Below, piece by piece: positions 1-6,375 of a stretch of DNA of 11,406 nt. The notes below the pieces were generated by a model. It was not told the DNA's origin, searched no databases, and worked only from the letters and a program-made list of their open reading frames with translations. Origin of the DNA: JBDSTZ01 sp039927975 (GTDB lineage Bacteria; Pseudomonadota; Gammaproteobacteria; Burkholderiales; Burkholderiaceae_D); contig JBDSTZ010000583.1 of the NCBI GenBank assembly GCA_039927975.1, forward strand, positions 1 to 11,406, read 5' to 3'. How positions within the stretch are numbered: the first letter of the stretch is position 1; every line of letters starts with the position of its first letter. The position numbers were made by a program, and so were the translations under genes.

Positions 1-14
1 CGTCCTTTCCAGCA

Positions 15-30
15 CGCCCCGCTCGGGGCG
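15..30 (-). other. GC-rich hairpin downstream of the small TonB-domain gene
   Basis: The minus strand carries a perfect inverted repeat, CGCCCC and GGGGCG, with a 4-base loop, about 20 bases after the stop codon of the small TonB-domain gene. No T-tract follows, so it is not a canonical intrinsic terminator. It could be a weak transcription end, an mRNA 3' stabiliser or an intercistronic hairpin. The purine-rich stretch next to it on the minus strand could be a ribosome binding site for a gene beyond the window edge, which cannot be judged here. Confidence 0.35.
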
Positions 31-51
31 GCGCTTCGCCAATGGCCTAGT

Positions 52-435
52 TTAATTCAGGGTCCACACGTACTGCATCTTCGTCCATGCTTCCTGCGCT
101 TCGCCGTCCTTGGTGGCGGGCTTGAAATGACACAGCATGATGGCGTCGCGCGCCGCTTCGTCGAGCTCGATATGTCCGCTCGATTTGTCGATCTTGGTGT
201 CAAGCACCATGCCGTTCTTGCCGATCAAAAAGCCCAGGGTCACGGTGCCGACGTGGCGGTCTCGCAGCGCGTCCTTCGGATAGACCGGCTTGGCGCAGGT
301 CTTGAAGTCCGCCAGCGCGCCACTGCGCACGCCGCTGACCGCAGTGGCCGCCGCCGGGGCCGGGCCTTGCGCGAGGGCGTTGCCGGAAAGTGCCAGCAAC
401 AAGAGCGATAACGTAGTGCCGATACGAATTTTCAT
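52..435 (-). CDS. small secreted TonB C-terminal-domain protein
   Basis: This 127-residue protein begins with a signal peptide (Lys/Arg at 2-4, Leu-rich core about 8-17, likely cleavage after Ala-Leu-Ala at 22). The rest is one TonB C-terminal-like domain (about 42-127) with the motifs YPKDA, VTLGFLIGKNG, KSSGHIELDEAA and a final MQYVW. Two cysteines (47 and 102) sit where the neighbouring M56 protein also has a pair, so a disulfide is plausible. There is no membrane anchor or Pro-rich span as in true TonB, so it should be a soluble periplasmic protein and not an energy transducer by itself. The start was chosen at 435 because AAGGAG lies just upstream and a signal peptide follows; an in-frame extension up to 645 overlaps the upstream gene and lacks these signals. 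It is the third gene of the repressor/M56 operon, 55 bases after the M56 stop. Its ligand is unknown. Confidence 0.82.
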   Translation of the reverse strand: MKIRIGTTLSLLLLALSGNALAQGPAPAAATAVSGVRSGALADFKTCAKPVYPKDALRDRHVGTVTLGFLIGKNGMVLDTKIDKSSGHIELDEAARDAIMLCHFKPATKDGEAQEAWTKMQYVWTLN

Positions 436-490
436 ACTGTCTCCTTGTTTTACTGCTTGAATAAATCCTTGTCCCGCCTTGCCGCGCAAG

Positions 491-2317
491 CTACAACGGC
501 GCGGCGGTGTCGGCCGGTTTTTCCTGCCTGGCGGGCCCGAGAACCCACACGTACTGCATCTGCATCCATGCTTCGGCCGGCACGCCATTTTCAGACGCCG
601 GACGGAAGCGGCACTTGCTGATGCCGGTGAGCGCCGCTCCATCAAGCTCGGCGTAGCCGCTCGACTTGATCACTTTCGCGTCGACCACCGTGCCACCCTT
701 GCTGATCAGGAAACCGAGCGTGACCCGGCCAGTGTGCTCGTAACGCCGCGCTTCTTTCGGATACTCCGGCCTGGCGCAGGTCGAAAAATCGGCCACGGCC
801 GCTATACGAATGGGCGCGACTGGCGCTGGCGCAAGGAGGGGGGTGTCCTTGGCGATGGGCGGCACCTCATCGGCTTCGGACTGGACGGGCCTGGTCTCGG
901 ACTTGGTCTCCATCGTGGTTTCCGGCTTAAGTTCCCGCTTAAGATCCGGCTTGGTCGCGAGCGTCATCCTGACTTGCTCGCTCTTCGCGGTCAGCAATGG
1001 TGCCGGGCTCGTGCCTGCCGTCCCGGTCGCGCGCTGCGTGGGCACGGTTTGCGCCTGCACGTCCAGCTTGCCCGCGTACCGAAGCGCCACCCAGCCGCGC
1101 TGGGCCACACCGCCGGTACTGTTCGGCGTGATCCTGCAACTGCTGAAATAAGTCTGAACGGCGCGGTCGAGCCGAGCGTTGCCGCTCGATGCGGTGATCC
1201 GGCTGTCTTGCTGGCGGCCATCCGCCTCGACAAGATAGACGAGCCCGACCGCGCCGTGGAAATTTGCCGCCGGCGCCGGCGCGCTGCAACTGCCGTCAAC
1301 GATATCGCCGGCGGCCTTCTCAAGCGTCACCTTGCCTGCCACCGGTGCCTGCGCATTGGCATACAGCGACAGGCAGGCCGCCGCCATGCCCAGCAGCGGC
1401 AGCGCCGCGGTCCAGCCAAGGGTGTGCCGTCCCGGCCGCACCAGCCGCGTAATCCGGCTCATCAACTCGCCGCCATTGGCCGCCAGCGCCAGGTGGGGCG
1501 ACGCAAATTGCAGGCGTTCAAGCTCGGACAAGGCCAGCGCCAGGCGGCGCGGTTCGCCCAGCACATTGGCGGCGATGTCGTCGGCAATGAGCTCGCGTTC
1601 AACACGGATGCGGCCCGAAATCCACCACACGGCAGGGTGGTAGAACAGCATGATTTCGACCACGTTCTGCGCCAGATTGACGAGGTAGTCGAGCCGTTTG
1701 ACGTGCGCCATCTCGTGGGCCAGCAAGGCTTCCAGCAGCTCAGGCGGCATGCCGCTCAGCAGCGAGGCCGGCACCAGCACCACCGGGCGCCACCAGCCGG
1801 CCGTGACCGGGCTGGGCAACGAATCGACCACCACCAGCCGCACCGCGCGATCGACGCCGAGCCGCACGGCCAGCGCGGACAGGCGCTCTTGCAACGCGGC
1901 GTTAGTGGCCTTGCCGCCGCTGAGGCGATCGATCCAGACGAGGCCGGCCAGCATGCGCAGGGCGAGCGCCGCCGCGCAGGCGGCCCAGAAGGCGACGATC
2001 CAGCACAGCTGTAGTTGCAGCCAGCCGAGCAGGTCGAGCGGCTGCGCGGTCCGTTCCGGCATCATGATCCGCGCGGTGACGCCGACATCGGCGCCCAGCG
2101 CGTCGCCGCTGCTCAGGCGCGAGCACAGCTCGACAGCGGGCCACAGCACGCACAGCAGCAGGGCCGTGCAGCACAGGGTGTAGCGCAGCTGGGGCCGGGC
2201 ATTGCGCAGGGCCACCAGCGCGAGCGCGATGGCGCAGGCGAGCAGCGCGCCTTGCCAGACGAAATGGATCAGGGTCCAGCCGATGGCGCTATGCAGCGCG
2301 GGCGATAGCAGGTTCAT
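491..2317 (-). CDS. BlaR1/MecR1-type M56 membrane metallopeptidase with TonB-like C-terminal modules
   Basis: This 608-residue protein has membrane segments near 13-36, 44-64, 100-124 and 300-320. The M56 zinc-protease signature HEMAH (201-205) lies between them, followed by an ERELIADD segment (240-247) whose Glu and Asp fit the third-ligand region of the family. After the last membrane segment, the usual penicillin-binding sensor is absent. Instead there is a degenerate TonB-like module (about 344-415, Cys344 and Cys394), a charged, Pro-rich linker (about 430-505) and a clear TonB C-terminal module (about 509-594, Cys514 and Cys569, YPKEA motif). By analogy to BlaR1, a periplasmic signal would activate the protease, leading to cleavage or release of the BlaI-type repressor encoded just upstream; this is inference. 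The start codon overlaps the repressor stop as ATGA, and AAGGA precedes it by 9 bases, so the two are translationally coupled. The inducer is unknown, and no beta-lactamase gene is in the window. Confidence 0.9.
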   Translation of the reverse strand: MNLLSPALHSAIGWTLIHFVWQGALLACAIALALVALRNARPQLRYTLCCTALLLCVLWPAVELCSRLSSGDALGADVGVTARIMMPERTAQPLDLLGWLQLQLCWIVAFWAACAAALALRMLAGLVWIDRLSGGKATNAALQERLSALAVRLGVDRAVRLVVVDSLPSPVTAGWWRPVVLVPASLLSGMPPELLEALLAHEMAHVKRLDYLVNLAQNVVEIMLFYHPAVWWISGRIRVERELIADDIAANVLGEPRRLALALSELERLQFASPHLALAANGGELMSRITRLVRPGRHTLGWTAALPLLGMAAACLSLYANAQAPVAGKVTLEKAAGDIVDGSCSAPAPAANFHGAVGLVYLVEADGRQQDSRITASSGNARLDRAVQTYFSSCRITPNSTGGVAQRGWVALRYAGKLDVQAQTVPTQRATGTAGTSPAPLLTAKSEQVRMTLATKPDLKRELKPETTMETKSETRPVQSEADEVPPIAKDTPLLAPAPVAPIRIAAVADFSTCARPEYPKEARRYEHTGRVTLGFLISKGGTVVDAKVIKSSGYAELDGAALTGISKCRFRPASENGVPAEAWMQMQYVWVLGPARQEKPADTAAPL

Positions 2318-2697
2318 TGTTTGTCATCCTTGAGGATTTCTTCAATTTCGTCGCGCTCTTTTTTCGAGATGCCGCTGCGCAGGGCCGCCAGCACCAGCGC
2401 CTTGGCCGAGCCGGAAAACGCCTTCTGAATCAGGTCCTTGAGCAGATTGGCCTGCAGCGAGTCCTGGGCCTGGGCCGGCGCGTACACGTGGGCGCGCTCG
2501 CTCTCGTCGCGGATCAGCAATCCCTTGGTGTGCATGATCTGCATGAGCCGCAGCACGGTGGCGTAAGTCACGTCGGGACGCGTTTTCTGGATTTCCTGGT
2601 GAAGTTGCTTGGCGGTGGCGGCGCCCAGCGGCCACAGCGACTGCAACAGATCCAGTTCGGCCGAGGTCGGTTTCGGCAGGGAGGGGCGGGAAGCCAT
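2314..2697 (-). CDS. BlaI/MecI/CopY-family transcriptional repressor
   Basis: This 127-residue protein matches the usual BlaI/MecI length. Residues about 11-75 form the winged helix-turn-helix (SAELDLLQSLWPLG, then the recognition region TYATVLRLMQIMHTKGLL, then the wing to VYAPA). Residues about 76-127 form the helical dimerisation tail, with the family-like FSGSAKALVLAAL segment near the region cut in BlaI homologues. The start at 2697 is preceded by AAAGGA. It is the first gene of an operon with the M56 protease and the secreted TonB-domain protein, and its stop overlaps the M56 start. In the family, the dimer represses its own operon until the membrane protease inactivates it, so autoregulation through a site in 2700-2765 is expected. 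What it controls besides this operon is unknown. Confidence 0.9.
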   Translation of the reverse strand: MASRPSLPKPTSAELDLLQSLWPLGAATAKQLHQEIQKTRPDVTYATVLRLMQIMHTKGLLIRDESERAHVYAPAQAQDSLQANLLKDLIQKAFSGSAKALVLAALRSGISKKERDEIEEILKDDKQ

Positions 2698-2734
2698 CGG
2701 GAAATCCTTTGTGTAAGCTGCGGTATTGACAAAG

Positions 2735-2761
2735 GTAGTCTTTCTAGATCTGTTTGTCTAC
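2735..2761. promoter_or_regulatory. candidate operator/promoter of the BlaI-M56-TonB operon
   Basis: GTAGTC (2735-2740) and GTCTAC (2756-2761) form an imperfect inverted repeat around a TCTAGATCT core. BlaI/MecI-type operators are built on inverted TAC/GTA half-sites, which this resembles, but the 15-base spacing between half-sites is wider than the classical sites. On the minus strand TTGTAG lies 17 bases before GACTAC, a possible weak -35/-10 pair overlapping the repeat, which would allow direct promoter occlusion. The repeat ends about 38 bases before the repressor start codon. The assignment rests on position and symmetry only. Confidence 0.35.
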
Positions 2762-2940
2762 AATAATCGAAGAAAATATTTTCCCCTACGAGAAAGCGCT
2801 GTTTTTTATATAGACTAAGGTATCTACATGATGTCGGGAGTTTCATGTTCACGGTTTTTTCACGGCCGTGATGACCCTGAGCCGGTCGGTCGACGCCATG
2901 GTCCGCAGTGGCGAGTAAGGGCGGGCGAATCTGCCGCGCA

Positions 2941-2969
2941 AATAAAAAGCGCCGGCTCGGGGCCGGCGC
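2941..2969 (-). terminator. rho-independent terminator of dctA
   Basis: On the minus strand an 8-base perfect stem (GCGCCGGC/GCCGGCGC, loop of 5) is followed immediately by TTTTTATT. It sits about 50 bases after the dctA stop codon. This is a textbook intrinsic terminator for leftward transcription. It separates dctA from the repressor operon. Confidence 0.9.
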
Positions 2970-3021
2970 GTCATGTGGGACGGCCTGGCGGGCCGCCCGG
3001 TGTTGCTGGTTGTTGCAGGTA

Positions 3022-4320
3022 TCAGGCCGCTTCGCGCACCGGATACAGTTCGCGGTCGTCGTCCGTGTGGGTCGGATGTTTCAGTTCGCTGGCCAAGCGG
3101 TCATGGTCGAGTTCATTCTCCCATTTCGACACCACCACCGTCGCCACGCCGTTGCCGATGAAGTTGGTCAGGGCGCGCGCTTCGCTCATGAAGCGGTCGA
3201 TGCCGAGAATGAGCGCCATGCCGGCCACCGGAATCGTCGGCACCGTCGCCAGCGTGGCGGCCAGGGTGATGAAGCCGGCGCCGGTGATGCCCGAGGCGCC
3301 CTTCGAGGTCAACATGGCGACGCCGAGGATCGTCAATTCCTGCATCAGCGTCAGTTCGGTGTTGGTCGCTTGCGCCACGAACAGGGCCGCCATCGTCATG
3401 TAGATATTGGTACCGTCGAGGTTGAATGAATAGCCGGTCGGCACCACCAGGCCAACGACAGGCTTCGAGCAGCCGAGTTTTTCGAGCTTGCGCATCAAGG
3501 CGGGCAGCGCGCTTTCCGACGAGCTGGTGCCGAGTACGATCAGCAGCTCTTCCTTGATGTAGGAAATGAAGCGGAAGATCGAAAAACCGGTCAGCCGCGC
3601 CACGATGCCCAGCACCACGAACACGAACAGCGCGCAGGTCAGGTAGAAGCAGCCCATCAGGAAGCCGAGTTTGACGAGCGAGCCAATGCCGAATTTGCCG
3701 ATCGTAAAGGCCATGGCGCCGAACGCGCCAATTGGAGCGGCCTTCATGATGATGCCGACCACGCCGAAAATCATGTGCGAGACTTCGTCGATCAGCTTGG
3801 TCACGGGACGGCCGCGTTCACCGAGCATCGACAGGGCGAAACCGGACAGGATGGCGATCAGCAGCACTTGCAGGATGTCACCCTTGGCGAAGGCGTCGAC
3901 GAAGGTGGTCGGAATGATGTTGAGCAGGAAGTCGACGGTGCCGGCCGGTTTCTTGTTGACGAACTCGGCGATGCCCTTGGTGTCGAGCGTCGCCAGGTTG
4001 GCGTTGAAACCGGCGCCAGGCTTGAGGATATTCGCGACCAGCAGGCCGATGCCCAGCGCGAGGGTGGAGATGACTTCGAAGTACAGCAGCGCCTTGCCGC
4101 CGACCCGGCCGATTTTCTTCATGTCCTGCATGCCGGCGATACCGGCGACCACGGTGCAAAAGATGACCGGGCCGATGATCATTTTGATCAGCTTGATGAA
4201 GCCGTCGCCGAACGGTTTCATGTCGACGGCGCGCAGCGGGTCGAGCACCCCCAGCAGCACGCCGCAGACAATGGCGAACAGCACCTGCACGTATAAGACT
4301 TTATAGAATGGCTTTTTCAT
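3022..4320 (-). CDS. dctA: C4-dicarboxylate transporter DctA (DAACS family)
   Basis: This 432-residue inner-membrane symporter takes up succinate, fumarate and malate with cations; E. coli DctA is of nearly equal length. The sequence shows the family landmarks in order: N-terminal hydrophobic segment (7-25), the LIKMIIGPVIFCTVVAGIAGM segment (44-64), the serine-rich hairpin SSSESALP (266-273), the NLDGT substrate/cation motif (300-304), the second hairpin TSKGASG (338-344), and conserved D375-R and NFIGNG (386-391). The C-terminal tail is hydrophilic and rich in His and Asp. The Shine-Dalgarno region upstream of 4320 is weak (GAAAGCCC). The gene ends at a strong terminator and probably forms a single-gene unit. 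A two-component DctB/DctD-type regulator is often found for this family but is not in the window, and I see no convincing sigma-54 promoter. Confidence 0.95.
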   Translation of the reverse strand: MKKPFYKVLYVQVLFAIVCGVLLGVLDPLRAVDMKPFGDGFIKLIKMIIGPVIFCTVVAGIAGMQDMKKIGRVGGKALLYFEVISTLALGIGLLVANILKPGAGFNANLATLDTKGIAEFVNKKPAGTVDFLLNIIPTTFVDAFAKGDILQVLLIAILSGFALSMLGERGRPVTKLIDEVSHMIFGVVGIIMKAAPIGAFGAMAFTIGKFGIGSLVKLGFLMGCFYLTCALFVFVVLGIVARLTGFSIFRFISYIKEELLIVLGTSSSESALPALMRKLEKLGCSKPVVGLVVPTGYSFNLDGTNIYMTMAALFVAQATNTELTLMQELTILGVAMLTSKGASGITGAGFITLAATLATVPTIPVAGMALILGIDRFMSEARALTNFIGNGVATVVVSKWENELDHDRLASELKHPTHTDDDRELYPVREAA

Positions 4321-4357
4321 GGCGGGCTTTCAGAGGGAAAGTGATGATGTCCTCATG

Positions 4358-4383
4358 ATTATCCAAACCGCCACGACGTTCAA
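4358..4383 (-). promoter_or_regulatory. weak candidate promoter of dctA
   Basis: On the minus strand TTGAAC (4383-4378) is followed 14 bases later by GATAAT (4363-4358), about 38 bases before the dctA start. The boxes resemble sigma-70 hexamers, but the spacing is short. A shifted -35 (CAATTG, spacer 17) is the alternative. I looked for a GG-N10-GC sigma-54 element, common for dctA genes, and found none convincing here. Confidence 0.3.
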
Positions 4384-4384
4384 T

Positions 4385-4398
4385 TGTGGTTTTCCACA
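4385..4398. repeat. small inverted repeat TGTGG-TTTT-CCACA upstream of dctA
   Basis: A perfect 5-base inverted repeat with a four-base loop sits directly upstream of the candidate dctA -35 box. It may be an operator half-site pair or chance. Its location suggests a regulatory site more than a terminator, because no T-run follows on either strand. Confidence 0.25.
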
Positions 4399-4404
4399 TG
4401 AATC

Positions 4405-4427
4405 GGCCCGCACCATTGATGCGGGCC
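4405..4427 (-). terminator. 8-base-pair hairpin after the hydroxybutyrate dehydrogenase gene
   Basis: GGCCCGCA (4405-4412) and TGCGGGCC (4420-4427) are perfect complements with a 7-base loop. For leftward transcription it lies about 64 bases after the dehydrogenase stop and about 85 bases before the dctA start. The following bases on the minus strand (GATTCATG) are not a T-tract, so termination would be weak or factor-aided. It could instead be a 5' leader or control element of dctA. Confidence 0.4.
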
Positions 4428-4473
4428 ATGTCGCGCACGCCGCGATTGTGCCGCGCCGCCTGATTGCGCCCCC

Positions 4474-4501
4474 CCCTTATTGTGCCGCCCTTATTGGGCC
4501 G
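4474..4501. repeat. 14-base tandem repeat overlapping a stop codon
   Basis: CCCTTATTGTGCCG (4474-4487) is followed directly by CCCTTATTGGGCCG (4488-4501), identical at 13 of 14 positions. The second copy contains the TAA stop of the hydroxybutyrate dehydrogenase gene on the minus strand, so the stop and its context are duplicated just downstream. More degenerate CAAT-containing copies continue to about 4445. This looks like a replication-slippage duplication at a gene end. Confidence 0.75.
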
Positions 4502-5285
4502 CCCAGCCGCCATCCATGTTCCAGGCGGCGCCGCGCACCTGGTTGCCGCCCGGGCCGCAAAGGAACACCGCCATCGCACCCAGTTCTTCCGGCGTGACGA
4601 ATTCGCCCGAAGGCTGCTTTTCACTGAGCAAAGCCTTCTTCGCCGCCTCGTTGCTGATGCCTTCCTTGGCGGCGCGGTCGTCGACCTGTTTTTGCACCAG
4701 CGGGGTGAGTACCCAGCCTGGGCAGATCGCGTTGCAGGTGACGCCGGTGTGGGCCGTTTCGAGCGCGGTGACCTTGGTCAAGCCGACCAGGCCGTGCTTG
4801 GCCGCCACGTAGGCCGACTTCTGTTCCGAACCGACCAGGCCGTGCACGGAAGCCAGATTGATGATGCGGCCCCAGTTCTTTTGCTTCATGCCGGGCAGGG
4901 CGAAGCGGCTGGTGTGAAACGCCGAGCTGAGGTTGATGGCGATGATCGCGTCCCATTTTTCAGCAGGAAAGTCCTCGATGTTGGCGACGTACTGGATGCC
5001 GGCATTGTTGACCAGCACGTCGACGCCGCCGAACTTGTCGGCAGCGAATTTCATCATCGCTTCGATTTCGGCCGGCTTGGACATGTCGGCATTGTGATAA
5101 GCGGTGCGCACGCCGAATTCCTGGCCGATGTCGGTGTACAGCTTTTCGATCTGCTGGGCGTCGCCGAAGCCATTGAAGACGATGTTGGCGCCCTGTTCGG
5201 CCAGCGCGCGCGCAATGCCCAGGCCGATGCCGGAGGTGGAGCCGGTGACCAGGGCCGTTTTGCCGCTTAACATGCTCGATTTCAT
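4491..5285 (-). CDS. bdhA: D-3-hydroxybutyrate dehydrogenase (short-chain dehydrogenase)
   Basis: This 264-residue SDR enzyme interconverts (R)-3-hydroxybutyrate and acetoacetate with NAD, the step that feeds polyhydroxybutyrate breakdown products into central metabolism. Visible features are the nucleotide-binding TGSTSGIG (14-21), NNAG (93-96), and the catalytic Ser146, Tyr159 and Lys163 within SVHGLVG and YVAAKHG. The family-specific stretches ICPGWVLTPLVQKQ and LLSEKQPSGEFVTPEELG match bacterial hydroxybutyrate dehydrogenases as I remember them, and it ends in DGGW. The start at 5285 was chosen because AGAGGA lies just upstream and the protein then begins at the normal SDR N-terminus; a 36-residue in-frame extension upstream has no SDR character. 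It is followed on the same strand by dctA after a 170-base gap. An acetoacetyl-CoA reductase is the main alternative, less likely given the motifs. Confidence 0.9.
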   Translation of the reverse strand: MKSSMLSGKTALVTGSTSGIGLGIARALAEQGANIVFNGFGDAQQIEKLYTDIGQEFGVRTAYHNADMSKPAEIEAMMKFAADKFGGVDVLVNNAGIQYVANIEDFPAEKWDAIIAINLSSAFHTSRFALPGMKQKNWGRIINLASVHGLVGSEQKSAYVAAKHGLVGLTKVTALETAHTGVTCNAICPGWVLTPLVQKQVDDRAAKEGISNEAAKKALLSEKQPSGEFVTPEELGAMAVFLCGPGGNQVRGAAWNMDGGWAAQ

Positions 5286-5437
5286 TGTGTCCTCTTTCGT
5301 AAATGTGCTGGAAAATTGAGCGAAGCACCGTAGATCACACTCAGGTAGCATGGTCGGCGCCGCGCCCGGTAAAATGGCGGGTGTGGTCAACATTGAATGA
5401 TCAGTGTCGAAGCATACATCGAAGAATCGGAGTTCAC
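5286..5437. promoter_or_regulatory. divergent promoter region
   Basis: These 152 bases separate the leftward dehydrogenase from the rightward hydrolase and must serve both. Rightward, TTGAAT (5393-5398) precedes a TACATC-like box at 5415-5420 with a 16-base spacer, a weak sigma-70 candidate about 18 bases before the hydrolase start. Leftward, TTGACC is seen on the minus strand near 5391, but I find no good -10 at the right distance. A GGAG at about 5429-5432 is the hydrolase ribosome binding site. Confidence 0.4.
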
Positions 5438-6322
5438 ATGGTTGAAGCCAGAATCAAGTCCGTCCAGTGCTGTTCGCCCGCCGGATTGCACCGCATGTCC
5501 TATAAGGAATGGGGCGCGCCCGACAATCCGCGCGTGCTCATTTGCGTGCACGGCGTCACCCGCGTCGGCGACGACTTCGATGCGCTGGCGCCCGCGCTGG
5601 CCGACCACTACCGCGTGATCTGCCCCGACGTGGTCGGCCGCGGACGCTCGGGCAAGCTGGCCAATCCTGCCCTGTACGGCATTCCGCAATACGTGGCCGA
5701 CATGGTGACCCTGATCGCCCGCGTCACGGCTGTCGACGGCGCAGACGGCAAGGTCGACTGGTTCGGCACCTCGATGGGCGGACTGATCGGCATGGCGCTC
5801 GCCTCGCTGCCGGACAATCCGGTGCGCAAGCTTGTGCTCAACGATATCGGACCGACGCTCGACCGCACCGCTTTGGTGCGGATTGGCGACTACATCGGCC
5901 AGGATCTGCGCTTCCCCAGCTTCGAGGCGGCCGCCACCTTCGTGCGCGAAGTCTCGGCGTCGTTCGGCGAGCATACCGACGAACAATGGCACAAGCTGGC
6001 ATCGGATGTGCTAAGGGAACTTCCTGACGGGCAATGGACGCGTCATTACGACATGGGCCTGGCCCAGCCGTTTCGTAGTACCACGGTGGAAAGCGCGCAG
6101 GCCGACGAGGCGGCCTTGTGGGCGGCGTACGATGCGATCCGCTGTCCGACCTTGCTGGTGCGCGGCGAACAATCGGATTTGCTGTCGCGCCAGACGGCCG
6201 AAAAAATGCTCCAGCGCGGCCCGCGTCCGCAATTGGTCGAGATTGTCCGGACCGGCCACGCGCCGACCTTCGTCCAGCCGGAACAGATCGCGATCGCGCG
6301 CCAGTTTCTGCTGGCCGAATGA
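5438..6322 (+). CDS. alpha/beta-fold hydrolase
   Basis: This 294-residue cytoplasmic alpha/beta hydrolase has no signal peptide. The oxyanion-hole motif HGVTR is at 38-42, the nucleophile elbow GTSMGG puts Ser at 112, a late-strand acid is probably Asp247 (VRGEQSDLLS), and the catalytic His is 274 in TGHAPTF. The segment CPDVVGRGRSGK (62-73) is the usual strand/helix after the oxyanion loop. The cap region (about 140-225) is helical, and it is where substrate specificity would lie. The start at 5438 has GGAG five bases upstream; longer in-frame starts run back through the divergent promoter region. It is the first gene of the rightward train, 53 bases before the RidA-family gene with no terminator between them. 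Esterase or C-C hydrolase activity are both possible; the substrate cannot be read from the sequence. Confidence 0.85.
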   Translation: MVEARIKSVQCCSPAGLHRMSYKEWGAPDNPRVLICVHGVTRVGDDFDALAPALADHYRVICPDVVGRGRSGKLANPALYGIPQYVADMVTLIARVTAVDGADGKVDWFGTSMGGLIGMALASLPDNPVRKLVLNDIGPTLDRTALVRIGDYIGQDLRFPSFEAAATFVREVSASFGEHTDEQWHKLASDVLRELPDGQWTRHYDMGLAQPFRSTTVESAQADEAALWAAYDAIRCPTLLVRGEQSDLLSRQTAEKMLQRGPRPQLVEIVRTGHAPTFVQPEQIAIARQFLLAE

Positions 6323-6375
6323 ATAGATGACACGATTGATCACAAGTTTTAAGCACCGAAGCAGTGAAAGACATT

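Larger units (their letters stand above)
2698..3021. other. gene-free control region between the repressor operon and dctA
   Basis: These 324 bases hold no convincing gene. The part next to the repressor (about 2700-2830) is clearly AT-richer than the rest of the window and should contain the leftward operon promoter and operator. It includes TTGACA and TACAAT boxes on the plus strand that are too far apart to pair, a TATATA stretch near 2807-2813, and the inverted repeat listed separately. The middle contains a 12-base palindrome, TCACGGCCGTGA, at 2860-2871. The right part is the 3' trailer of dctA with its terminator hairpin. Plus-strand reading frames that cross this region continue antisense into dctA and have no family resemblance. 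Confidence 0.6.

Noticed and set aside
436..645. Upstream extension of the small TonB-domain gene by 70 codons
   Set aside because: It would overlap the M56 coding sequence and bury the signal peptide; the start at 435 has AAGGAG and begins the signal peptide.
479..2014. Long plus-strand open frame opposite the M56 gene (511 codons)
   Set aside because: Arg/Gly/His-rich translation with no family features, antisense to a gene with clear motifs; a GC-rich codon-position shadow.
2726..2764. Plus-strand promoter from TTGACA (2726) and TACAAT (2759)
   Set aside because: Both boxes are good, but they are 27 bases apart and no rightward gene follows.
2828..3403. Plus-strand open frame starting in the gene-free gap
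   Set aside because: It crosses the dctA terminator and runs antisense into dctA; no ribosome binding site or family features support it.
4340..4440. Sigma-54 promoter for dctA
   Set aside because: dctA genes are often RpoN-dependent, but no GG-N10-GC element with the flanking consensus was found.
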